Below the pieces are notes generated by a model, which did no database searches, had not been told where the DNA came from, and saw only the letters and a program-made list of their open reading frames with translations. 64,000 nt of DNA. Source: Mesodorylaimus sp. YZB2_4 (Eukaryota; Nematoda; Enoplea; Dorylaimida; Dorylaimidae). This document shows, piece after piece, positions 1 to 10,285 of the stretch. The stretch lies in NCBI GenBank assembly GCA_030248295.1, contig JASANH010000838.1:1096781-1160780 (forward strand). The letters are read 5' to 3'. The position numbers and the translations under genes were made by a program. How positions within the stretch are numbered: position 1 is the stretch's first letter; every line of letters begins with the position of its first letter.

Positions 1-35
1 GCATATAAACTTGTACCTATTACATCTCGACGCAC

Positions 36-2181
36 CTGCAGAGAACGCGCTCAGCGAATACAGCCTGCGGGATGCTGTGGGCTTTGAGTTCATAGGCAAT
101 CCGATTGCACAGGTCTTTGGTATCGATATAAATATCATCGCCTTCGTCCTCTCCACTTCCACTGCCCGGATTTCCCATCGACGACGGCGCATCCTTGCTC
201 ATCGACTGTTGACGCTGTCGCGACTGACTTGCCGATGACGAGCTGACTCTCTTTCTTGACGCCACTGAAGCCGGAACTGCGGGGTGTTGCGGCGCCAACT
301 CGCCCATCGCGCCCGTTGTCGTGACTGTAATTCCAGCTGGTATATATCGTGGCTGAACATTGCTATTTAGATTGGCAGGACGAGGCTCTGCCGTAATTTT
401 AAATGCAGTAGAGGACGCCTTCGGATCTTGTTGCTCTGTAATAATGAATGTTGGTGCCATTGCCACAGGCGTTAGTTTCTCTTCGTTTTCATTTTCAACA
501 GCTCCGTCGGTCGTCGACTGTTGCAGAGAGCCGCCAGACTCGAACAGATGCTGAACGTTGGCTGTCGATGTTCCAGCCGGCTGTTGGAACATTGTAGCAA
601 TGATGCTATGGGCCAGCTCCACAGTCGTCGGCGCCTTACCACTTCCGTTTGTTCCACCAGATCCATTTGAAGGCAGGGTGATTGCGGCTGGTAGTTCCAG
701 CTAAAATGACAAAAAATCAGCCGAACACACCACGGTTGCACATAAAAAAAGGATCGAAACGCCTCTCAAACCAGCTAAAGGGCCTAATGAAGACAGCTGA
801 TATAAGGAGGACTGTTTAAACCCGAACCAAATGAAGAAAAGTGCACGTTTTACGTACCCTAACATACTGCATTTGTCCATTCTGATGTATCGGTTGTACA
901 TAAACGGCGGCCGGTTGCAGCGATAAGAACTCAGAACTCGGCGCCATGCTCGATGAGGATCCGATTCCAGCTGTTGTACCTGTTCCAGTTACAGCAGCTA
1001 ACGTCGTCAAAGTGGGTGATGTAATAGAGCCACCCGGTAGCGAGAACTGGAGCGGGGATAAGATCGCTGAAGAGCACGAGGCTGCATTGTCCACATGATC
1101 GTGCCCTGTCGAGTTGTACGCGCTGTCTTGGGGTTCCACCTTCAAAGAAACTTCTGACGGCTACAGAACTTGGGATTAGAGGACAGTGTAATCCGTGCTG
1201 TGACAGGACACAGGCAACATGGCTCGAGGCATGGTCAGCGTTGATTTTTCACCAGCCTTCAGCTAATACGGGATACTCAGACCACTATTATGCATCGCCC
1301 TTGCTGTATTCCTGCCGGGCTCAGGGAGACCGTTCAGTAAGCGGCAGGATGACTGACGCCTGCGTGTGATCATGAAAGAATAAAAGCGAGTCGCTTACCT
1401 TGACAGCGAGATATGCAGGAGATATGGCGGTTGTTGCCGATGCTGTTACCATCGGGTACAATTGAGTAAGAGCCGTAGTTGCCGAACTGTTCGCTGAAAA
1501 TGCGATTCCAATGCTCGACGAAGCATGGCTAGCCATCGAACGATGAGTAGGGTCGTCAATGGTTGTTGGTGACATTATTCCTATCACGTTGGCTGTGCCA
1601 CATTCCGTACTACCAACAGTCCCACTTCCAATTGTAACATTGATCGGCGTCAAAGAAGCGAAAACAGGGGCAGAAATGGGACCTTGCAGCTGGTGTCCAC
1701 TGGCTAATTTCGAAGGCGAAGATGGTGGCGTGCATGACGTCTCCAGAACGTTTTCGGGTAAATCACCGACAAGTTGCAAATGTCGACTGCTCCGTGTTGC
1801 CGTTGTCGTCGTCGTGGACGCACCAGGTCGACAAATATTTAACGGAACAGTTGGGGTTGTAAGGCTCGGCAGGCTCGATGAATTGACCACAACACCACTC
1901 AGGGACGGCAAGGATGAAGCTAATGATTTATGCTTTGAAATGACGGCCGATGACGAGAACTCGTTGCTTAAAGCTCCACCAGGATTGGAGTTGATTGGGA
2001 CTATCGTATATCCAGTCGTCGGCAGGCCCATCGAGAATTCGTGTCTTGAAATCGAGCTGGTCGACGGCGCAGCGGCAACATTCGTGATAACCGAACAGAT
2101 GCTGTCCTCGATTCTCCTCGCTTTCTCATTAGCGTCAAGGGTAATACTGGGTACTGAACTGCTTCCTGCCACTGAATTCAT
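36..2181 (-). CDS. onecut: ONECUT/HNF6-like transcription factor, 5' part (gene runs off the left edge)
   Basis: The protein is a nuclear transcription factor of the CUT-homeodomain family. Three coding exons are visible: 2181-1399, 1160-858 and 700-36, each with GT donors and AG acceptors in matching phase. The last exon encodes the start of a CUT domain: DIYIDTKDLCNRIAYELK followed by SIPQAVFAERVLCR, which matches the ONECUT consensus closely. The donor at 35 (GTGCGT) lies inside the CUT domain, so its second half and the homeodomain should lie left of position 1. The upstream 500 or so residues are low complexity, rich in Ser, Thr, Pro and Ala, as is usual for ONECUT N-termini. The start is the ATG at 2179-2181, the first Met of exon 1. 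The exon 2 acceptor at 1161 has a weak pyrimidine tract and is the least certain boundary. The gene is divergent from RAD23. Confidence 0.85.
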
Positions 2182-2954
2182 ATTGTTTTTAGGCGAGCTT
2201 CAGAATTTCGCAGTTGGGACTCACAATCAGACAGTTTGCCAGCTTTGCAAACGAGGAAGAAATATCTCGCCCGGAATAGTTATCAGCAGCATAACTTTCA
2301 GAATGGTTGACTCAGAAATTAAAAAAATAAGAAAAAGAATGACGGAATTTCCAAAATTGGTAGAAGTCTTGTGGTAGATAATTGATATTTTTTCGAAAAA
2401 CACATAAAACCGCTTAGCACATTACACTGGCCGATTGTTGCAAGACCATTCCTCATCGCGATAAAGCCTGCGATTGGCAGATGGCCATCAACGTCTAACA
2501 ACACCTGAGCATCAGATGTCTGCGAGTTGGCGCGAATCAATTATCGGTAGTGATTCTGTGTTCTTCAGCTTTTTGCAATATCGCCACTCCCAACGGCTAT
2601 ATATCCTTTCGTTATGTGATCAGACATATTCGTTTTTATGCTCTTACAGTCAGTTTTTCGGAGAAAGAGAATCGCTTTTTGATAATTCATGAAAACGGAT
2701 GATAAAATTTGAGTGCGCGCCATTGGTCGCTTGGCGGCGGCTTCTTATATCAAGCCGTGCTGGATTTTCAGTGTGACGCCGCAGAAAAGGTGCTATTTCG
2801 GTTTCTGGGAATTTTTTAAGGTAAGGGAAGCAGCGGGTATATTATCGCTGTCGTTGAGTTTGTCTACGCTGCTGATTCCATTCAGCATTTTCACGGACTA
2901 TTTCTTATTTGTTCGAGAAGAATAACGGTGTTTGAATCGAAACGGGTCGCCAGA
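2182..2954. promoter_or_regulatory. Divergent intergenic region between ONECUT and RAD23
   Basis: About 770 bp separate the two start codons, which face away from each other, so both promoters and 5' UTRs must lie here. The region is A+T richer than the flanking exons. I see no convincing TATA box at a sensible spacing and no conserved ORF. The assignment as a shared promoter region rests on gene arrangement alone. Confidence 0.4.
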
Positions 2955-4754
2955 ATGTTGATCACGTTCAAAACCATCACCCAGGAGGCCTTTCAAATCG
3001 ATGTCGAACCTGCGGATACGGTAAGCCTGAGCTGGTTTTTACTGTATGCAGACATTGGACCGATTTAGGCCGATTCAGATCCTGGTTCGGATCGGTCGAT
3101 GCTGGGCATTTAAAATCTTATCTTATCTAGGACTTGCAGGATAGGCCTATTCTTTAGTCGCGCAGATTTTTTTTGGTATGTTTTTTATCTGTTAGCGTTC
3201 TAGTTGCATGAACTTTTACGACCTGGTCTGTCCTGCTTGGCTGATCTAGTAGAAGCTACTGTAGGTTCAGGGCGGGTAAAAAGTTGTGATGTTTCGAATC
3301 AAACGGTTTTTTTAATTCTAGATTAAAGTGGTCAAAGAGAAGATTCAAAAACATAAAGGCGCGGAAACGTATCCGGCTGAACACCAAAAGTTGATTTACG
3401 CGGGCAAGATTCTCAATGACGATCAGACTATCGCTGACGTCAAAATCGACGAGAAGAAATTCGTGGTCGTTATGGTGTCATTAGTAAGTCGAGACTGATC
3501 GGAGGAAATAACGAATGTTCTATGGTGCGGTCGTTTTAGCCAAAAAAAGCTCCTACGCCGGCTGCTGCGCCGACGCCATCTCTATCGCAGGCTGCTGCTC
3601 AACCACAATCGTCCGGCACGGCCATTACCCCTCCAGCGGGTTCGTCAGCAGCGTCTGCGTCTGCTAACGTTTCGACTACTGCTTCCGCGTCGGCTACAAT
3701 AGCGGCGCCGTCGGGTGGTTCATCGGGAACAGGACAAGCTGCATCTGGCAGCGCCCCTGCAGGACAAGTGCGGTAAGGAATTGTGGTGTATCCCAATACA
3801 GGATTTATGTATCGTCTTTTTTCTTGGCTAGCACTTCTTTGGCTGACGCAGAATCTGCGCTTGCTACTGGTCCTGAATATGAACGGTACGTCACGGAAAT
3901 CATGAGTATGGGGTATCCTCGGGAACAAGTGGTAGCCGCCTTGCGCGCCAGTTACAATAATCCTGATCGCGCTGTGGAATATTTGTTGTCGGGCATTCCT
4001 GACAGCGTAGGTCATCCGCCTCAAGCTCCAGGACAAGATCCGGAAGGTGAATTGGAAGAAGAAGACGTTGAAGAAGGTATTGCTTTTGTGAGAGTCCAGA
4101 GTAGAGCTTGCCAACATCGTGTAGGCGCTTTAGGAGGTGATCCATTAGAATTCTTGCGCCAACATCCTGCGTTTGCCAATATGCGTCGTATGGTTCAGCA
4201 AAATCCGAACAGTTTGGCCCAGCTGATGCAACAGATTGGTCAGAGCAATCCACGACTGTTGGCCGTAAGTACCTTGTTGAAGGTTTTGATGGAGCATTTA
4301 CGATTAACTTTATGTTGCGGATTTAGGTTATCGCTGCTAACCAAGAACGTTTTGTTCAAATGCTCAACGAGCCAATTGAAGGAGAAGGCCCCCCAGGAGC
4401 TGGTGGCGGACAGGGCGGCCCAGGCGGACAAGGCTTGCCTCCTGGAACGGCTGTTTTGCAAGTGACTCCTGCGGAGCGTGAAGCCATCGAGAGGGTAGGT
4501 ACTAGATTTAGCTTTTTTATACAGTATGTATGTACAGTAGCCAGTTGCTGGAAGCGACATTGTGTATATGCTGTCATCGGGTACTTATCCAAAACGTTTC
4601 ACACGGGTTATGTGCGATCTTTTTTCAGCTGAAGGCGTTGGGGTTTCCCGAACCGTTGGTCGTGCAAGCCTATTTCGCCTGCGACAAGAATGAGAATTTG
4701 GCCGCCAACTTCCTGCTTCAGCAAATGGAAGAGGACGATCAAGGACCCAATTAG
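2955..4754 (+). CDS. Rad23: RAD23 ubiquitin receptor / nucleotide excision repair protein
   Basis: RAD23 shuttles ubiquitinated proteins to the proteasome and stabilises XPC in nucleotide excision repair. Exons: 2955-3020, 3322-3483, 3540-3772, 3832-4264, 4327-4494, 4629-4754, all in phase. Domain order is the full family set. An N-terminal ubiquitin-like domain ([14 protein letters not shown] to KKFVVVMVS) is followed by an Ala/Ser/Thr/Pro linker. UBA1 begins at [20 protein letters not shown]. The XPC-binding domain starts [14 protein letters not shown], a Gly/Pro-rich linker follows, and a C-terminal UBA2 ([20 protein letters not shown]) ends in [11 protein letters not shown]. The length of about 380 residues is normal for the family. 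A possible 48-nt in-frame mini-intron at 4077-4124 (GTATTG to GTGTAG) would remove a stretch without family similarity just before the XPC-binding domain; both readings keep the frame open. The identification is secure. Confidence 0.95.
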
Positions 4755-5285
4755 TGAGCGTGACGTAACGAATCTGGGTGACTGTCGGTTTCGCGCATTT
4801 GGTAGGAGCAATTGGAAAGTGTCTGATCAAAAAGATATTTATCTTGTATGCGGGGTGACCCTAATGGGTTTACTGTTTTTGCTTCTAATGTAATTTCCTG
4901 ACCATCTGTGAGCTAATCTGGTTTTTGTGCTCTCCGAGAACGACGGTTTGTCGAATTTATTGTTTAATTTAGGATTATTCAGTTAATTTCACTGCGCGCT
5001 TCGTTGATGTCGAAAAAATATTGGACAGCTATCAGTAGTATCAGTAGCGGACGGGGACAGCTACCAGACTTAGTCGCAGTTTGAGCCATTTAAAATTCGC
5101 ACCAGTTTTGTGATGGTCAGGTTTGACTGCTTACACCGTTCCGGCATGCATGAGCGTGCGAAACTATCGATCTCAATCTTGCAAAAAGCGTCTCGTCGAA
5201 TCAGCTACTTATCGAGAAGTTCATGAAAAGAATCGATTGCTCTGATCGAAGTCAGTTAGAGCCTAGCGCAACTGTTACAGAGAAG
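4755..5285. other. RAD23 3' flank and Dishevelled 5' flank
   Basis: No conserved coding signal. It must hold the RAD23 3' UTR and the Dishevelled promoter/5' UTR. An in-frame upstream ATG for Dishevelled lies at 5223, but its context is weak compared with the ATG at 5286 (AAGATGG). Confidence 0.4.
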
Positions 5286-8200
5286 ATGGCCGCCGCCTCG
5301 GGTTCGGTGTCCGGGGGCGGTGGATCATCAAATTCTGCCGAAACGATCGTAGTTTATCACATTGACGAAGAAGAGACTCCTTACCGGATTCGCTTGCCTG
5401 TTCCCAGCGACAAAGTGACATTGTCTGATTTCAAAAATGCTTTGCCAAGGCCGAATTTCAAGTTCTTCTTTAAATCTGAAGACGCTGATTTTGGTATCGT
5501 CAAAGAGGAGATCAATGACGACAATGCCCGTCTGCCTCTCTTGAATGGCCGCGTTGAATCATGGGTAAGTGTGCGCATTTTACGAACCATGTCTGGTATG
5601 AGAGGTGGCGAATCGTGGTGGGGCTGCACTTCATACTGTCTTGGAAACTCGCTCGCTTTGGGGCGGTTTTTCACTGTTGGAAACTGGATAAAAATACAGT
5701 AGGTATGTTGGATTTCAGTTGGTCACTGCTGATGGGAGTGCTCACTCGGACAGCACGGGAGGAAACGTGCCGCACGCTGATCGACATTCTCCTCGTCACG
5801 GGGGCACAATGGGCATCCATGGTCACGGACACGGTCACTATCAGGGGGGTGGCCGTGCTCCAGCGATTGGCGATAGCAGGCCACCAAGTTTCCACGGACC
5901 TGGAGTTGGAGCATCAGGTGGCATTGGCTCGCACCATCATCGTGCTCCAGTGGATCGTCCTGAATCCGAATGCACCTCAGAAACTGAGTCTACAATATCA
6001 GGACTTCCTAAATGTAAGTGTTAAATCAGACGATTTATCTTTGTGGGGCCCCTATTGAAGTGATGATAAGCTATTGGCTCTTTAGCACTGTATTTTTGGT
6101 GTTTGCCATGAAAGCTCGCAGTATTTTTACGTTTAACAGGCATGCTGCACTAAACTGCTACACATCGCAGACATGCTAGGAGGGTTTTTCCTTGAACTTT
6201 TCTTGAACGTAATGTTTCTTTCAGTTCCTCGAGCAAGTAAATTAGATCGTCGTCAGGTTCGAGCGGAATATTACGATCGTTCGAAAATCGGAGGTCGCAT
6301 GTCGAGTCGAATGATGCGTGCAGTTGGCGGCACAATTCAAGAGGGGAGTTCCGCTATGACCAGCGATCTGGAAACAACGAGCTTCGTTGATTCTGAGGAT
6401 GATCGAGCTAGTCGGTGGGTATCTCATTTAATATTGATAGTCCAGTCGTAGTGAGAGGGGGTAGCGAAAAGTAACGGTCTGCTTGTTGAAATGTGTGTTC
6501 TATGTCTTGTGTTTTCAGAATCTCAACTTCGACTGATATAACGAGTGTTAGTCGACAGTATATGAGACGCCGCCGAAAGCGAAGAATGCCTCGTCCGCCC
6601 ATGAGCAGAGTATGTGCATGAGTTGTCGAAGAATAGCTTTTGGTTACTAATTGTTTTATTTACTTTCAGACCTCATCCGTGAGCAGTATCACTGAATCGA
6701 GCATGTCTGTTAACATAATTACCGTGACACTGGTAAGTATCTTTGTTATCGGTGGTTTTTACGTTGTGATCAAATATGATTCAATCTTTAGAACATGGAC
6801 AAAGTTACTTTTCTGGGCATTAGTATTGTCGGTCACAGCGATCAGTTAGGTGGCGATGGCGGCATATTTGTTTCTTCAGTTATGCAAGGGTAAGACCAAC
6901 ATTTCTTGTCGGCAAGGTACTTCCAAAAGGAGCATAAAGAGTTATGCATTTGGTGGATTCGACAGGACAATCTAGAAATGCTGTCTTCATTTTAGTGGAG
7001 CCGTGGCTCTAGATGGACGAATCGAGCCAGGCGACATGATTTTGCAAGTCAATGACATCTCATTCGAGCATATGAGCAATGACGACGCCGTAAAAGTGTT
7101 GCGGGATGCGGTTCGTAATCCTGGACCCATCAAATTGGTCGTCGCAAAATGTTGGGAGCAAGAACCAAAAGGCTATTTCACCTTGCCGCGACCTGGAAAT
7201 CGAGCTGAGCCAGTTTGTCCGATCGATCCGGGCGCTTGGGTGGCGCATACGAACGCTCTTCTTGGCCAAGATCAAATTCAAGGCACTGTTGGTATGCGCG
7301 CCATGCCAGGCATGATTGGTGCTCCTGGTGGATTAGTAGAAGGCCAAGTGATGGGGCCACCACCAGACTACATGCGGCCGCCGTCGGTCAGCACAGTCAC
7401 GTCGAACAACAGCGGGTCTTTTACTAGTTCAGTGCCCGAATCTGATAGTAAGTGGCTGGATGTGCAGTATGATTTATCCGAGGATAACATTCGTTGTGTT
7501 TTAGAATATTTTGAAGACCTTAAATTAGACGTCAATGTGCATTCTATGATGACAATCGTGCGGGCCATGGCGCGACCCGATTCCGGGCTCGATGTTCGTG
7601 ATCGAGTTTGGCTGAAAATCCGTATACCAAACGCTTTCTTGGGTGAGTATAGCGCATTTGGTGGTAATAAATGGAGTGAGAGAAATGAGTGCTTGTTGGT
7701 TTCAGGAGCTGAAGTAGTCTCTTGGCTCCACACAAATGTTGCTGGATTCCAAGACCGTCGAGCCGCTCGAAAGTATGCGATCGAAATGTTGAAGCAAGGC
7801 TACATAAAGCAAGCTATGGAGAAGATCACATTTTCAGAGCAGTGCTATTACTCATTCAGCGATCTGTGTGCAGGTAATGGCCGACTCGATCATCATTATG
7901 AAGATTACCTACGAGTGCCAAGTGTTCTGTTGCAGGATTTGCGGGCATGCGACTGACCGATGGAGGGGGCGGTAGAGTAGAACACGAAATTGGCCCTGGT
8001 GGTGTTCGCGGCGCGCAGTCCGATCACGACACCGTTGCTCCCTTACCTCCCCCACCGCCTATGGTAGCTGCAGGCTGGCCCTCCACTGGAAACGTCGGAG
8101 GCCCTGCGCCAGTTCCTGGTTATTTGGCTGGCACGACAGCGTACGCGGCTCCAACTGCTTCGATAGCCAGCGGATATGCGCCCGTTCCGTTTCAATCGTT

Positions 8201-8585
8201 TGCCAATTACGAGACTGCGAGTGGAGTGCCCGGATTTCAAGGACCAGTAATGGCTCCAGGAGTGGCGGGCACGATGGCTGCCGCACATTCGGAAGTGAAC
8301 AGCGCATCTGGTGGTTCAGCAACGAGTAGTGGATCGGAGAAGGCCAAAAAGAAGCAACAAAAGTTTGCCGTCGGACCAGGCCAGCCAATGATAAAAGAAG
8401 TTGCACAAGCGTCGGCAGCTCCAAACGCAAAACCGCAAGCGGGCGGTCCAGCGGGGAATGGCGGTAAAGTACAAGCTAGGGCAATCGGGGAGGTGCAAGC
8501 TGATCTTTCGGGCAGTCGAGCTAGCTTTCGGAACGCAATGAATAATCCATGCGAATTTAGCGAGTTCTTTGTTGATGTTATGTAA
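5286..8585 (+). CDS. dsh: Dishevelled, complete (DIX-PDZ-DEP)
   Basis: Dishevelled is the cytoplasmic Wnt hub linking Frizzled to the beta-catenin and planar-polarity branches. Exons: 5286-5564, 5719-6013, 6225-6414, 6519-6609, 6670-6732, 6792-6889, 6996-7642, 7706-7873, 7936-8585. The DIX domain starts at [21 protein letters not shown] His/Gly-rich linker and a basic RRRRKRR tract follow. The PDZ domain runs from [20 protein letters not shown] to [20 protein letters not shown]. The DEP domain includes [16 protein letters not shown] and [16 protein letters not shown]. The acidic [10 protein letters not shown] motif after DEP and the C-terminus FFVDVM are also family hallmarks. Introns at 7643-7705 (63 nt) and 7874-7935 (62 nt) interrupt the DEP region; the first keeps the reading frame open and could be missed by a simple ORF caller. 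ATG 5286 is chosen for its strong context; ATG 5223 is in frame and would add 21 residues. Confidence 0.95.
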
Positions 8586-9031
8586 GTATGGGACAAACTT
8601 GGAATGTAAGACTATGCTAGTAGGCTCTTCCCCTATCGGGCGCTGTATTCTGGGACAACCCAGGAATCGTTTCGCGGTAATTATTTTTGGCTTAGGACTG
8701 CGCTTTCCGCTTTGATAGGTTTGTACACATATACAAGATGGCTTTCTGTCACGCTCTGTGTTTGCAAAAGCCAGTGTTGCTATTAGCGTTGTTTAATTAA
8801 TAAGAATAGCTCGACTGCGCGATCGTCATGCATATTATTGTGCGTGTGGTGCTAGTGGGTCAACGCGTTGTGTAAATGCTTTATAAATAGAACAAATTAA
8901 GGAATTGTGTGGCGTCGGTTTGAGGTAGACAAGAAATGATAAAACAGTTTACTCAACTGCCACTTGGGAGTACTAAAAAGGCGACATGGACTGCACTTGC
9001 ATTAAAAAGACACATTTAAAAGCTCAGCTCA
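8586..9031. other. Convergent 3' flanks of Dishevelled and the secreted proline-rich gene
   Basis: No coding signal. The stretch is A+T rich around 8790-8960 and should contain the 3' ends of both flanking genes, which are transcribed towards each other. Confidence 0.4.
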
Positions 9032-10285
9032 TCATGGACGAATGTGGTCAGTGGCGTTTGAGGGCACCTTGTTGCTGTTGCGTTCTCGTCGATGTTGTGC
9101 GGCCACGGGTGACTTGGCAGTGGGCGCAGTGAATGGTGGAGGTGGGGGTGGAGTGGGGGTTGTGGGCGTGGACTGTTGAATGAGCTGAGGGAATGGTTGC
9201 GAGAGATCGGCGCCGCCTTGAGGCATGATCATACGAAGGAGATCGGCCACGAAATCGTCCGGGTTCATGATGAGGCGTTCGAGCATTTGGCATGCCATGG
9301 TCTCGAAGGGCATCGGCTCGACTTGCTTGACCAACTGTATCCAGCCGAAGATATCGCTCGGATTGACAGACGCTGCGCGGACGGCATCGCTCATCTTCTT
9401 GGCACGATTGGCCGCTGCCATGGTCTCGCATACTCGAGTGATTGCACTGAAGTCGACTCCACCAATCGAGCCGAATCGTAGCTGCGGGGATGACGAAGGA
9501 GTTGGTGGAGCGAGACCATGCAAGCTCAAGAACGACGGAGCCGAATTGGATGATGGATTGGACCTGGCTTGGTCACGCGGTGGGAAAAACAGGTCGAACA
9601 GAGATGCCGGACCACGGGATGTTGGAGGATCTGGAAAAGACGAGAGAGTTGAGTGATCGAACGATAGAAGGCGTCCTCAAACCAACCAGACACAGCTATG
9701 GGCACCCTTGGGTATGTCTCTCGAGAGCCATACGGACCATGCTGTGTGTAGGATGCATTACCTTCTGGTACGTCCTCCGGGTCCTTCAACGCCCTGTCCG
9801 TTGGAATAGCCTCAGGGGGTTGCGCTGTCAATCAAGGTCCCATCCATACTGCTTGCTAGACTTGACTTTACCATTCTACCCGCTTCCTGCCGCACACCCT
9901 CAGAGAACAGGCGAATTTAGGAAACTCATCCAGTGAACAAGACGTTCTTCTTTCCAAGCCCTTGGACTGATAAGGTCACGTCGCTAACTATTTCCGCGGG
10001 GCAAGTCCCAAAAGCCCTTAACTGCGTGAAGGTACGGCGATGTTGCGGACGTGCATAGAACCCTCCTCGGCGAAGTCTGCACGATACTGAGGATGATGTT
10101 GTACCTAAGTGCCTCGGAGACCAATGCTAGTTATGCCTAAAGACTCCGAGGAAGCCACCAGGGTACCTTACGATAAAAGCATGAAGGAACTCACCAATAG
10201 TCGGCGCAGTCAACTTCGGCGGTGCAGCCAAAGCGGATACGATCATAGTGATCAATGAAAAGAAGAATAGCGAACGAGTAATCAT
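9032..10285 (-). CDS. Secreted proline-rich protein of unknown family
   Basis: Three exons join in matching phase (10285-10195, 9824-9762, 9630-9032) to give about 250 residues. The N-terminus MITRSLFFFSLITMIVSALA followed by APPKL is a clear signal peptide with a cleavage site, so the product should be secreted. The mature part has Pro/Ser-rich linkers, then a predicted helical segment of about 75 residues (around VNPSDIFGWIQLVKQVEPMP and LERLIMNPDDFVADLLRMIM). A proline run (PTPPPPPP) and a basic tail follow. I recognise no domain; only one Cys pair is present, so it is not a Cys-knot protein. The middle 63-nt exon is inferred from splice signals and phase and is the weakest part. Possibly lineage specific. 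Confidence 0.62.

Noticed and set aside
816-858. Extension of ONECUT exon 2 past 858 in the open frame (VRKTCTFLHLVRV)
   Set aside because: The GTACGT donor after position 858 is in phase with the acceptor at 701-702, and the extension has no family similarity.
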